In this document: positions 27,684-37,143 of the stretch, piece by piece
Position numbering within the stretch: position 1 is the stretch's first letter
Layout of the letters: every line of letters begins with the position of its first letter
Notes under the pieces: model-generated
Seen by the model: only the letters and a program-made list of their open reading frames with translations
Told to the model about the DNA's origin: nothing
Databases searched by the model: none
From: Thermoproteota archaeon
GTDB lineage: Archaea; Korarchaeota; Korarchaeia; Korarchaeales; Korarchaeaceae
Reading direction: 5' to 3'
Assembly: GCA_027491395.1 (NCBI GenBank)
Contig: JAOZFI010000036.1
Span: 1-64,000 of the forward strand
Length of the DNA: 64,000 bases
Translations under genes and position numbers: made by a program

Positions 27684-28676
27684 TCAGTAACCCGCTCTCT
27701 TCAGCAGGGTTTCCCACTGTCTGTCTACCCATTCTTGGAACTTCTCTATCATCCACTTGTTCTCAGGCTTGAACATGTGCCTGAACCTTCCTTGAAGCTT
27801 CAAGTACTCCTCGACGGGCTTCTTCCTGTCGGGATTCTTGGCTATAGATACGCTCGGACCGGTGAGCCTGTACTCCCCATCTACGACCTCGTAGAGAGGA
27901 AAGACGCATGTCTCGACGGCCAGCTTCATGATCTTCACTGTATCCTCTGGAGCGCTTCCCCAGCCGAGTGGACATGTGGAGAAGGCATGAATGAATGCTG
28001 GACCCTCCGCCTCGAAACCCTTCCTGAACTTGACGAGCGCGTCGTTCCAGTAGGCAGGAGAAACTGTAGCTGCATAAGGTATCCCGTGAGCCACCATTAT
28101 GTCCATTATCGGCTTCTTGAAAAGGGGTTTACCCTTGATCACCTTGCCTACTGGAGTGGTGGTGGTCCTCGCTCCAAAGGGCGTTCCACCTGACCTCTGT
28201 ATGCCGGTGTTCATGTAAGCTTCGTTGTCATATAGCACGTACATGATCTTATGCCTCCTCTCAAAGGCCCCGGATATCGCCTGCAGTCCTATGTCGTAGG
28301 TGCCTCCATCTCCACCAAGCACTATCACGTCGTAATCCAGTTCTACATCGGGATCTACATCGAACCTGTTCACCCTAGCTAGCTTCTTTCTAGCGGCTTC
28401 CACTCCGGACCCGACAGCTGCAGCGTTCTCAAAGGCATTGTGGGCCCAAGGGATGTTCCAAGACGTGTACGGGAATATGGTCGTCGCCACTTCAACGCAT
28501 CCCGTGGCATTTATCCAGACTAGCGGCTTTCTAGCTGCCATGGCTATCTGCCTTATTATTATCCCCGCACCGCAGCCGGCGCACAACCTGTGACCGGACT
28601 CCACAGGCCTCTTCTGACCCTCTATCCTCGCTAGTTCCTTGATATCTGGCCTCCATACAGCTTTAGCCACCATCAC
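27684..28676 (-). CDS. porB: pyruvate:ferredoxin oxidoreductase beta subunit
   Basis: GHRLCAGCGAGIIIRQIAMA, NATGCVEVATTIFPYTSWNIPWAHNAFENAAA, VLGGDGGTYDIGLQAISGA (TPP motif). Confidence 0.94.
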   Translation of the reverse strand: MMVAKAVWRPDIKELARIEGQKRPVESGHRLCAGCGAGIIIRQIAMAARKPLVWINATGCVEVATTIFPYTSWNIPWAHNAFENAAAVGSGVEAARKKLARVNRFDVDPDVELDYDVIVLGGDGGTYDIGLQAISGAFERRHKIMYVLYDNEAYMNTGIQRSGGTPFGARTTTTPVGKVIKGKPLFKKPIMDIMVAHGIPYAATVSPAYWNDALVKFRKGFEAEGPAFIHAFSTCPLGWGSAPEDTVKIMKLAVETCVFPLYEVVDGEYRLTGPSVSIAKNPDRKKPVEEYLKLQGRFRHMFKPENKWMIEKFQEWVDRQWETLLKRAGY

Positions 28677-29920
28677 TCCCTCACCCCCAGATATTTGATA
28701 ACAGGCTTCTCTGGCTCTTCTCTAGCCTCAAGGAGTTCGTTGAACGCCTTCTTTATCAGTTTGGGCGGTAAATCTCTTCCTCCAAGCCCATATACGTAGT
28801 CGTATACGGTGGGCTTCGAGGAGGAGCTGTAAAGGGCAGATCTCACCTCCATGAATACGGGACCACCCTCGGCCCCGAAGCTCAACGATCTATCAAGGAT
28901 ACCTACAGTGCTGATCTTAGAAAGCTCCTTCCTAATCATGTCAGCTGGGAAAGGCCTGAATACCCTCAACCTTATGGCACCCACCCTCTTCCCCTCACTC
29001 CTCAGCTCGTCCACAACCTTCCTCACCACACTCATGGTCGAGGAGAGGCCCAGCAGCACGACATCCGCGTCCTCTGTTTTATAGGGGATCATATGGACGG
29101 GCTCATAAGACCTTCCGCTTATCTCGGCGAACTCCCTGTGGACCTTCTCTATGATAGGGACGGAAGCCTTCATGGCCTCATTCTGCTGGACCTTATGCTC
29201 GAAGTAGTAGTCGAACAGGTCCAGTGGCCCGAACGATATCGGATACTTCGGGTTCAGCATCAGTGGTATCTCCTTCTCCCCATAGATGTGGGGTAGCTTG
29301 ATCCTTGGGATCTTCCTGATTCCGACGAAGTTTGAAACGACCTCATCAGGAAGAACTGAGACATTTTGCAGTGTGTGAGATATGGTGAACCCGTCTAAGG
29401 TTATCATGACAGGTAACATCGCCTCCTCAGCTATCCTGAAGGCCATTATGGTGTTATCATAGGCCTCCTGCGCATCTTCGCTGTATATCTGAATCCAACC
29501 GGAGTCCCTAGCTCCCATGCTGTCACTATGATCGTTATGAATGTTTATCGGCGCGCTCAAAGCTCTGTTAACGACGGCCATGACGACCGGAGTCCTAGTG
29601 GAAGCGGTTATATACAAGATCTCCCACATCAGAGCTAGACCGTTTGCAGCAGTAGCAGTAAACGCCCTCGCCCCAGCGAGAGCTGCCCCCCAGCTCGCAC
29701 TCAGGGCGCTGTGCTCGCTTTCCACTCTTATGAATTCCATGTCCACCTCTCCATTGTGGACGAACTCGGATATCCTCTCCACAATTATTGTTTGTGGAGT
29801 TATCGGATATGCTGCAACCACATCCACATTGCTCTGCTTCACAGCCCAAGCGACAGCCTCATCTCCATTAAGGGCCATCATAGTTTGACTAACCGACTTC
29901 TGAACCACCATAAAACTCAC
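28673..29920 (-). CDS. porA: pyruvate:ferredoxin oxidoreductase alpha subunit
   Basis: GDEAVAWAVKQSNVDVVAAYPITPQTIIVERISEFV, ESEHSALSASWGAALAGARAFTATAANGLALM. Confidence 0.94.
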   Translation of the reverse strand: MSFMVVQKSVSQTMMALNGDEAVAWAVKQSNVDVVAAYPITPQTIIVERISEFVHNGEVDMEFIRVESEHSALSASWGAALAGARAFTATAANGLALMWEILYITASTRTPVVMAVVNRALSAPINIHNDHSDSMGARDSGWIQIYSEDAQEAYDNTIMAFRIAEEAMLPVMITLDGFTISHTLQNVSVLPDEVVSNFVGIRKIPRIKLPHIYGEKEIPLMLNPKYPISFGPLDLFDYYFEHKVQQNEAMKASVPIIEKVHREFAEISGRSYEPVHMIPYKTEDADVVLLGLSSTMSVVRKVVDELRSEGKRVGAIRLRVFRPFPADMIRKELSKISTVGILDRSLSFGAEGGPVFMEVRSALYSSSSKPTVYDYVYGLGGRDLPPKLIKKAFNELLEAREEPEKPVIKYLGVRE

Positions 29921-29923
29921 CCC

Positions 29924-30199
29924 TCATATCCTGACCATCTCTATAGCCTTTGTGGGGCACTCCGTAGCGCATATCCCGCATCCCTTGCAGTGATCCAAGT
30001 CGGGGACGGGAACGCTCTCCCCATCCCACCTGTACACGCTGTCAGGGCAGTACATCCAACAGAGCCCACACTTAACACACTTGCTCTCATCGATCTTGGG
30101 CTGAAATACCGCCCACTCCCCAGTGGGGTATTCCCTCGCACTCAAGAAGGGAACTGCCGCCATGGGGAGATCCTTCCACCCAACCATCGGCGTGCTCAT
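29924..30199 (-). CDS. porD: pyruvate:ferredoxin oxidoreductase delta subunit (2x4Fe-4S ferredoxin)
   Basis: CVKCGLCWMYCPDSVY ... CKGCGICATECPTKAI. Confidence 0.94.
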   Translation of the reverse strand: MSTPMVGWKDLPMAAVPFLSAREYPTGEWAVFQPKIDESKCVKCGLCWMYCPDSVYRWDGESVPVPDLDHCKGCGICATECPTKAIEMVRI

Positions 30200-30783
30200 A
30201 CACTCACCACCTCCTTGGCGGGATCTGACCTAGCCTCCTTCATCGCCCTCTTGAGAGCGTTAATGTTCTTCTCCCCTACGGAGCCGGGCCATCTCCATAA
30301 TATTCCCTGCTCTAGATACTCCACGGGTAGCAGGTTCGTTGCAGCAAGTAGCACCCCCAGCATCGTTGTATTGGGAGAGGCCCTGCCTATCTCCTCCAGA
30401 GCGATGGTCGTGGCATCGACGGACCACACGTGAATCTCATCTGGCAAGTCCAGTTCTTCTCTCAGCTCCGAAGGATACTTCTCGCTATTAGCTAGGAAGT
30501 AACCGCCCTTCTTTAGGCCGCTTAGTAGTGACGTCATGTATCTGGGCTTTAGCAGGCTGGGATCTATCACTATAACAATATCCGGCTCGTAAATGGGCCC
30601 CCTATCCACTATAGGCTTATCATCGATCCTGTTGAATGCGGTAACTGGACCACCTATCCTCTCAGGACCGAACTGCGGAAAGGACTGCGCGTATTTACCC
30701 GCTTTAATGGCTGAATAGGCGAGTACGGCAGACCCGCTCCAAACACCCTGTCCTCCTCTACCGTGCCATCTTATCTCGATCAG
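30196..30783 (-). CDS. porG: pyruvate:ferredoxin oxidoreductase gamma subunit, apparent CTG start
   Basis: Reading from CTG 30783: (M)IEIRWHGRGGQGVWSGSAVLAYSAIKAGKYAQSFPQFGPERIGGPVTAFNRIDDKPIVDRGPIYEPD...; no stop down to 30196. ORF track begins at internal GTG 30609, which truncates the conserved N-terminus. Confidence 0.9.
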   Translation of the reverse strand: MIEIRWHGRGGQGVWSGSAVLAYSAIKAGKYAQSFPQFGPERIGGPVTAFNRIDDKPIVDRGPIYEPDIVIVIDPSLLKPRYMTSLLSGLKKGGYFLANSEKYPSELREELDLPDEIHVWSVDATTIALEEIGRASPNTTMLGVLLAATNLLPVEYLEQGILWRWPGSVGEKNINALKRAMKEARSDPAKEVVSV

Positions 30784-30995
30784 GGGATACCACCCCTATA
30801 GTATGACCATCTTTAAGGGTAAAAAGATATCTAGATTGTCCATTCTTAAGCTTGAGAGATTTCTAGATCTCTTTTTACACAAAAATAGTGCATGATTAAC
30901 GTGAAGGCCCTCTACTGATTACTATATGTAAACATTTATCTGCCTCACAGAGATCCCTCCCGTGTCACCTACATCTAATTAATGCGGATAGCCAC

Positions 30996-31553
30996 TTACT
31001 GGTAGTTTTTTTCACCTAGGAACCTAGGGGCTAAAATAGACAGCAGAAGCGATGTCGTGGCCTCGGTTGTCGGACCGATTGCTATAGCGCCACCACCTGC
31101 TACGGGAAGGAATAAACCCATAAATCCCAGAATGAATGCCTCCATAGGAGGGAACCCGAATATCAGGTAGAGGATCCACGATGTCAATATGTCGTAGAGG
31201 AAGGTGGACAGATATGCTATTACAAATATGAATATACGTTCTTTAATCCGTAATCTAGCCCAGATTGCCCCTATAGCTCCTGCTAGACCACCATCGACTA
31301 GGGTCCAGATGCCCAGCCCGATTACACCATCGGACACTAAAAAGGAGAGGAATCCCACGCCGAAACCAACATTACTCCCGTAGAGCATACCAGCTAACAT
31401 CGTAAAGAGTAGAGGTAAGTTAACGAACTGAAAGGGGCCTATAAGGACATGCTTCCCTATTCTAGCGGCCACAGCTAGGGCGCTCCATACACCTATCTGT
31501 GCGGTCACTTTTGAAAGTGAAGCCTCTTTTTCATCCCTATTCATCGTCATCAT
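30996..31553 (-). CDS. ECF transporter S component-like membrane protein
   Basis: Six hydrophobic segments; GPFQFVNLPLLFTMLAGMLYGSNVGFGVGFLSFLVSD resembles vitamin/ECF S-components. Confidence 0.6.
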   Translation of the reverse strand: MMTMNRDEKEASLSKVTAQIGVWSALAVAARIGKHVLIGPFQFVNLPLLFTMLAGMLYGSNVGFGVGFLSFLVSDGVIGLGIWTLVDGGLAGAIGAIWARLRIKERIFIFVIAYLSTFLYDILTSWILYLIFGFPPMEAFILGFMGLFLPVAGGGAIAIGPTTEATTSLLLSILAPRFLGEKNYQ

Positions 31554-31672
31554 CCCAATTTAATGTAAATTTTAGTTAGATTAACTATGTTTTTTGATGG
31601 CATGAGCCTCGGCCATGTGAGTTTACATGATGGAATTTAAATAGATGAGTGGTCGGTTATCCCGGTGTAAGC

Positions 31673-32380
31673 ATGGGCCACGCTCACAACCACTCCCAGA
31701 GGGTCATTGACGAGCAAACGGCGTCACAGCTTAAGGCCAGATTTGACGCCGAGATGGTTCGACCTATTGAGCTGGTCATGTTCAAAGGCGTGGGCAACGA
31801 AGAATACTCCCAGTGGACGGAACAGCTGCTGAGGGAGCTGGACGACCTATCTGATAAGATAAGGGTCGAGATACACGATGTTACCCTAGAACCCGAACTC
31901 ATAGAGGAGTTCAAAGTAACGAAGACGCCCACAATTCTAATAGACCCTAGATCTGGATACAGGATAAGGTACACAGGTGCTCCAGCAGGATACGAGGCTT
32001 GGGCATTCGTGGAGACCATGATACTGGTGAGCAGGGATGATAGTGGCCTCTCGGATCGAGTCAGGGAGATCCTCAAGGAGGCTAGAAACTACGGTAAAGA
32101 GGCTCATATAATGATATTCGTAACTCCAACGTGTCCTTACTGCCCGAATCAGGTCCTCCTAGCCAATAAATTTGCCATAGAGTTAAAAGGACAGATCGAG
32201 GCAGACTGCGTAGAGGCATACGAGAATCCCGACCTGGCTGATATGTTCCATGTCTCTGCCGTTCCCCATAACGTGATAACCGTGAGAGACAATGGTAAGG
32301 AGATACCAAAGGAGGTCTCTATAGGAGTACAACCGGAGGAGAAGTATGCAATGGATCTGATCAAGGCTCTGAGGGAATAG
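31673..32380 (+). CDS. glutaredoxin-like protein disulfide oxidoreductase (PDO)
   Basis: Two thioredoxin-like halves; C-terminal FVTPTCPYCPNQVLLANKFAIE; TATA-like aatttaaatag about 35 nt upstream. Confidence 0.9.
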   Translation: MGHAHNHSQRVIDEQTASQLKARFDAEMVRPIELVMFKGVGNEEYSQWTEQLLRELDDLSDKIRVEIHDVTLEPELIEEFKVTKTPTILIDPRSGYRIRYTGAPAGYEAWAFVETMILVSRDDSGLSDRVREILKEARNYGKEAHIMIFVTPTCPYCPNQVLLANKFAIELKGQIEADCVEAYENPDLADMFHVSAVPHNVITVRDNGKEIPKEVSIGVQPEEKYAMDLIKALRE

Positions 32381-32383
32381 AGT

Positions 32384-33295
32384 ATGGAGTATCACATCCT
32401 CCTCACGAATGATGATGGGCTTCATTCTGCCCCTTTCAGGGCTTTTTGGACTGGTCTAATGGAGAGGAAGATCGGTAAGGTGACCGTTGTTGTCCCCGAG
32501 CACGAGATGAGCGCTGCCGGAAAAGGGATAACTCTTCACAAGCCTCTCAGGATAAGGAAGCTTCCTGTAAAGGTTAGGGGTTTCGGGTACAGGGAAGCGT
32601 TCACAGTTAGCGGAACCCCTGGAGATGCCGTCACTGTTGCTGTAAAGTACATAATGGACTCAGAACCAGATGTTGTGGTCTCCGGTATAAATGTGGGCGA
32701 CAACATAACCTTGGACAACATATTCACGAGTGGTACCATAGCGGCAGCCCTGCAAGGCACGATAATGGGGATAACATCATCCGCATTCAGCGTGGAGATA
32801 CCCGCTGGACAGCCCAGCCGCCCGGTGGACAGGTTTCTACCTCAAGCCAGACTAGCAGCAATTATAACGGAGTGGTTGGTTATGAAGGGACTGCCGGAGG
32901 GCGTAGATCTACTCAACGTGAACTTCCCTTACAAAATATCAGAGGACACGCCCATAAGGGTAACTAGGCTAGCTAGAATGAAGTTTGAGAACTATGTACT
33001 GGAAAGAATAGATACTAGAGGGAATCCTTACTACTGGTTGGGTGGAAATCCGGTTCCAGTAACTGAGAAGGATAGGGGCACCGATCTTTACGCTCTAATG
33101 GTGGAGAGAGCAGTCTCCATAACCCCCATAAGCTTGGATCTGAGTGTAAGGGAGCTAAACTGTGAAGAGCTGAATAGAAAAAGGAGAAGGGCCTTGGAGG
33201 AGATCTCCTCCTTAGTGGATCAGCTCAAGGGGTATCTCATGGATTTGACCGGAAAACACTCACACGTTCAGGAGGAAGAGACCTCCTCTCTTTAG
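32384..33295 (+). CDS. surE: 5'-nucleotidase SurE
   Basis: ILLTNDDGLHSAPFRAFW, VVPEHEMSAAGKGITLHKPLR, SGINVGDNI, SGTIAAALQGTIMGI. Confidence 0.95.
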   Translation: MEYHILLTNDDGLHSAPFRAFWTGLMERKIGKVTVVVPEHEMSAAGKGITLHKPLRIRKLPVKVRGFGYREAFTVSGTPGDAVTVAVKYIMDSEPDVVVSGINVGDNITLDNIFTSGTIAAALQGTIMGITSSAFSVEIPAGQPSRPVDRFLPQARLAAIITEWLVMKGLPEGVDLLNVNFPYKISEDTPIRVTRLARMKFENYVLERIDTRGNPYYWLGGNPVPVTEKDRGTDLYALMVERAVSITPISLDLSVRELNCEELNRKRRRALEEISSLVDQLKGYLMDLTGKHSHVQEEETSSL

Positions 33296-33688
33296 ATCCC
33301 TTTTCAGCTCACCTTCAAGTTCTATAATCGCAATTTCACACGTCCCTCCGACGTATCCCTCGACAAGATGGCCCGCCACTGTTCTCTCCTTATTCCCCAA
33401 GACCACGTGGATGTGGGCAAAGGGCTTCCCTTCCCTGAGGCTCACATTCCCAGCTAGGGAGGCTAGCTCCATTGGTGTATTCACATCAAAGGTCTCATAC
33501 TCTTCCTTCTCTGGATTGAACACGGCGAGTTTAGCCTTGCTTAACAGCCCTAAGCCAGATAGAACCGCCCCTCCTACTCCAGCTTCAGTGCAGGCCTTAA
33601 TTACTGAGGAGACGACCTCCTCTCCCCGATCTACTCTTATCACATGTACCTTCCTGATGCCGAACGACTTCAACTCAACCACCCGCAC
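33260..33688 (-). CDS. DUF296/PPC-domain protein
   Basis: VDRGEEVVSSVIKACTEAGVGGAVLSGLG...GKPFAHIHVVLGNKERTVAGHLVEGYVGGTCEIAI. Confidence 0.87.
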   Translation of the reverse strand: MRVVELKSFGIRKVHVIRVDRGEEVVSSVIKACTEAGVGGAVLSGLGLLSKAKLAVFNPEKEEYETFDVNTPMELASLAGNVSLREGKPFAHIHVVLGNKERTVAGHLVEGYVGGTCEIAIIELEGELKRDLKRGGLFLLNV

Positions 33689-34667
33689 TAGTCTGTATGG
33701 GATACATAATAGGGGTAGCCTCCCCGGCCGTGACTATTATGGTAGCATTGGCCTTGGCTATGTCCTTTAACCCCTCTAGGTAGATGACTAGTGGTGCTAT
33801 CTTATCCGGATCGGCTCCCGATCTAACTAGTATGTCTATGGATCTCGCCGTCCCATTGGCTATTATGATCCTAGACTTAGCCTCACCCTCGGCCTCGAGC
33901 ACCTTGGCAGTGGCTGAGGCGTTAGCGAGTATTATGGTCCTGTTCCTGTCATAGTAAGCGGCTATCATCCTCTGCTGAGATGTTAGCTTCTCCTGAATGG
34001 CCTTCAGGAATTCCTCAGGAAGCTTTATGTTCCTGACGTAGACCTCATCTATCACTACACCTCCGCCTGTCGTCTCGTCCTTGGCGAACACCTCTTGGAG
34101 GAAGCTGAATATCTCACCGCTAATCCTGTCCCTAGCTACGGGTACTTCGGCAGCCTCGTACTTGGAGAGAACGTCTCTGGCGATCTTCCTTATCTCAGGT
34201 ATTATCAGCTTCTCCTCGTAGTCCAGAGCTGGGTAAGATTCCACGATCTTTGGTACTGAGCTCGGTATTATGTGCCACCTTACAGTCAGGTCCACCCAAG
34301 CCTGTAGTCCATCTTTGGTGAGCGATTCTATAGCCGGATAGTCTCCTATAGCGCTACCGTAACCGTGCTGGACAGCGTTGACATCGGTCCACATGTGGAC
34401 GGCGTCCGTGGCAATGTAGACCTTCTTGACCGACTGCCAAGGCATCTTGAAGGCGACCTTAGGCCCTATAACTGGCCCCGATATCTCACCTGTGAAAGGA
34501 TCCACTGTCACGGCTGCATAACCCAGTTCAACGGTATATACACTCAGGAAAGAGGCTATCAGCAGGAGGATCACAAGGGCAGCGGCTAACAACACTCTAC
34601 CACTAATTTTAGGCTGGTAGGGAAGTTCAGGCGTGTACACAGGTATCTCGTCGTCTCTTCCAGGCAT
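33675..34667 (-). CDS. SPFH/Band 7 (prohibitin-like) membrane protein
   Basis: N-terminal TM, YTVELGYAAVTVDPFTGEISGPVIGPKVAFKMPWQSV, then EVYVRNIKLPEEFLKAIQEKLTSQQRMIAAYYDRN...AEGEAKSRIIIANGTA. Confidence 0.87.
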   Translation of the reverse strand: MPGRDDEIPVYTPELPYQPKISGRVLLAAALVILLLIASFLSVYTVELGYAAVTVDPFTGEISGPVIGPKVAFKMPWQSVKKVYIATDAVHMWTDVNAVQHGYGSAIGDYPAIESLTKDGLQAWVDLTVRWHIIPSSVPKIVESYPALDYEEKLIIPEIRKIARDVLSKYEAAEVPVARDRISGEIFSFLQEVFAKDETTGGGVVIDEVYVRNIKLPEEFLKAIQEKLTSQQRMIAAYYDRNRTIILANASATAKVLEAEGEAKSRIIIANGTARSIDILVRSGADPDKIAPLVIYLEGLKDIAKANATIIVTAGEATPIMYPIQTSAGG

Positions 34668-34741
34668 CTTTCAGCTCCCACTATAGTGAGGTATCTCGTC
34701 TTTTAAGTTAGCATGCAGATGGGGCGTTATGGATGTGAACG

Positions 34742-35503
34742 CTAACCGTGGTAAGGGAGACCCTTCTCTTCCTCCTCCGGTTTATACTCGGCTCCTTCAC
34801 TGAGCTTTATTTCTTCCTTGATTACCTCTTCCGCCATCTCCGCTTCCCTCTCCAACTCCTCTAAGTCCATATTCAGGCCATACAGAGCATCGATTACCTC
34901 CAATACCATCTTAGACGCCTTGGGATCGGGAAAGGCGCCGCTGGTAGTTCCGAGGAGACAGGCGCTCGTTAACCCCCTGAGATCAGCGAGCCCAACTAGG
35001 AGACCAGCTGCTCCAGTCACATAACCGCCGGTTAGGGGCTTGACACCAATAGACTCCAAGACCTTCATGAAGTCATCGTCGTTAGTGCAGGCGAAGACCC
35101 CCGTCACATCGGGCGATCCTGGGACATACCCACCCATGGTAATGATCCTGGTAACCCCTAACTCCTGTGCGAAGTCCAGCACGAGTTCCCCTATCTTGTA
35201 CTGGCCGAAGGCGATTGGCTGAACCTCGGAAGTGAGCACCAAAATGTCATTCTCAGATCCCTCAACTAGGTAGATCTCGTAAGTAGGTGGTTGTATATCA
35301 TCCCCCTCAACCCTCACACCGGAGGATCCATCCGGTAGGGGCAGGTAATCGCTGTAGATGACCGCTATCTTCTTGGCTTCGAACTTTCTAATGAGATAGC
35401 TGGCGGCTATCTTCCCCACTAGACCTAGCCCCGGGACTCCCTGTATCAGGATAGGATTCCTCGGCGCCACTTCCTCTAGTCTCACTAGTTCAACGTATCC
35501 CAC
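34742..35503 (-). CDS. PAC2-family (proteasome assembly chaperone-like) protein, paralogue 1
   Basis: NPILIQGVPGLGLVGKIAASYLI...VYSDYLPLPDGSSGV...TSEVQPIAFGQYKIGELVLDFAQELGVTRIITMGGYV. Confidence 0.87.
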   Translation of the reverse strand: MGYVELVRLEEVAPRNPILIQGVPGLGLVGKIAASYLIRKFEAKKIAVIYSDYLPLPDGSSGVRVEGDDIQPPTYEIYLVEGSENDILVLTSEVQPIAFGQYKIGELVLDFAQELGVTRIITMGGYVPGSPDVTGVFACTNDDDFMKVLESIGVKPLTGGYVTGAAGLLVGLADLRGLTSACLLGTTSGAFPDPKASKMVLEVIDALYGLNMDLEELEREAEMAEEVIKEEIKLSEGAEYKPEEEEKGLPYHG

Positions 35504-35568
35504 AAAGGCTCCCCATCAGGAAGCCCTTAACTCAATATTAAACAATGAGGCCTACCTCTGGGATACCG

Positions 35569-36912
35569 ATGCAATACGTGGTCGTGGGGCATGGCACAGC
35601 CGGGCAAACAGCTGCAGCCGTTTTGAAGAAGGTAGATCCGGATTCGGAAGTTTACGTATTAGAAAAGGGAAAACACGTCTCAATTCATCCGTGCGCCTTA
35701 CCTATGGTCTTGGGAGGCAGACTACCTCTGGAAGCGGTCATAGAGACGGCACCAAAGGGGAGGATCAACGTGCTGCTCAGATCAGAGGCGAAACACATTA
35801 ACTTGGAGAATAAAATCCTTATCTTTGAGAGAGATGGTGAGACAGACGAGATACCCTACGATCGGCTGATAATAGCTACCGGGCTCAAACCCATATTCCC
35901 CAAGGTCGAGGGCATTGACCTAGAAGGGGTCGGAACCGTGTGGGACGTCGAATCCGTCGAGAGGCTTAGTAGAGTCTTGGGAAATAGGGTGGTCGTGGTT
36001 GGTGGTAGTGCCACGGGAATAGAGGTCGCAGCAGAGCTAGCTAGGACTGGCCGAGATGTAACTCTAATAGAGGCTATGGGACAGCTCATGCCCGGGAAGA
36101 TAGATCCCCCAATAGCCTCATCCGTAGCCAAGGCGCTAACCGACATGGGAGTCGAGGTAAAGCTGAAGACGCCCATGACCAAGCTGGAGGGATCAGGCGG
36201 CAGGCTCCGATACGTTGTAACCCCTGCCGGGAAGATAGAGGCCGAAACGGCCGTGGTCGTCATAGGTGCCAAGCCTAATTCAGATTTAGCTGCTGCATCA
36301 GGATTGAAGATAGGCGGCACGGGTGCCATCAAGGTGGACGAATATCTCTTCACATCCGACCCTCATGTCCTCGCAGCAGGCGACGTCGCTGAGGTGAGGG
36401 ATTTCGTAACGGGTCAGCCGACTGCAACCGGCCTGGCATCAACAGCTCTTGTTCAAGGTAGAATAGCGGCTGAGAACGCAGCAGGCCTTAAAATCAGATA
36501 CAAAGGAGCCCTTTCCCCATATTTGGTCTCTGTGGGTGACTACTGGTTCGGCGGGGTCGGTATATCGGCTAGTAAGGCGGAAAAACTCGGGATGGAATAC
36601 AGGGCATTCAGATTTGCTGGATCCGACCTCCCGAGATACATGCCTGAGAGGGACAGGTTTGTGGTGTGGCTGGTGACCGATCCCAAGGGAAAACTGTTGG
36701 GCGCTCAGGTCTTCGGGAGGAGGGGGGTGAGGGAGAGGGTAGTCTTCCTGACAGCCGCCATTTACGCGGGCTTTCATATACAGGACATGAGACTGATGGA
36801 GTTCGCTTATCAGCCAGAGGTATGTGACCTATTAGATCCAGTTGCAGTGGCTGCGGAGGGGATGAGCAGGAAGTACCGGCTATTGGAATCTACCAGTGAC
36901 CAGCTTGGCTAG
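35569..36912 (+). CDS. FAD-dependent pyridine nucleotide-disulfide oxidoreductase (NADH oxidase/CoA-disulfide reductase type)
   Basis: MQYVVVGHGTAGQTAAAVLKKVDPDSEVYVLEKGKHVSIHPCALPMVLGG, RLIIATGLKP, VVVVGGSATGIEVAAELA, VLAAGDVAEV. Confidence 0.9.
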   Translation: MQYVVVGHGTAGQTAAAVLKKVDPDSEVYVLEKGKHVSIHPCALPMVLGGRLPLEAVIETAPKGRINVLLRSEAKHINLENKILIFERDGETDEIPYDRLIIATGLKPIFPKVEGIDLEGVGTVWDVESVERLSRVLGNRVVVVGGSATGIEVAAELARTGRDVTLIEAMGQLMPGKIDPPIASSVAKALTDMGVEVKLKTPMTKLEGSGGRLRYVVTPAGKIEAETAVVVIGAKPNSDLAAASGLKIGGTGAIKVDEYLFTSDPHVLAAGDVAEVRDFVTGQPTATGLASTALVQGRIAAENAAGLKIRYKGALSPYLVSVGDYWFGGVGISASKAEKLGMEYRAFRFAGSDLPRYMPERDRFVVWLVTDPKGKLLGAQVFGRRGVRERVVFLTAAIYAGFHIQDMRLMEFAYQPEVCDLLDPVAVAAEGMSRKYRLLESTSDQLG

Positions 36913-37143
36913 CAGCCCTCCGGGCCTCTGGCCCACCCAGTAAACTTCCTTATCTAGCAATCTAGCTAAGAAAGCGATTAGAGAGGTATCTGGATCCGAG
37001 CAACCGCCATCAATCACCACGGAGTCGACGCTTAGAATGGTTTTAACGACTTCTTCCCATCCCTTATCAGTCTCTATCGGAACTCCATCGGGAAGGGAGT
37101 AACATCTAGGGAGATAGGCAATCTTATTAGTCATTAATCTCAC
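36880..37143 (-). CDS. hypothetical small protein
   Basis: 87-aa ORF overlapping the start of the DUF354 gene by 17 nt in apparent operon; family not recognised. Confidence 0.5.
   Translation of the reverse strand: MRLMTNKIAYLPRCYSLPDGVPIETDKGWEEVVKTILSVDSVVIDGGCSDPDTSLIAFLARLLDKEVYWVGQRPGGLLAKLVTGRFQ

Noticed and set aside
29711-30433. 240-aa plus-strand ORF
   Set aside because: Antisense to porA/porD/porG; shadow ORF.
30196-30609. ORF track start for porG at GTG 30609
   Set aside because: It removes the conserved GRGGQG N-terminal region that is present in frame upstream.
30855-30876. AGAGAT-TTCTAG-ATCTCT hairpin plus T-tract (plus strand)
   Set aside because: Resembles an intrinsic terminator but both flanking genes are on the minus strand; no plus-strand transcript to terminate is evident.
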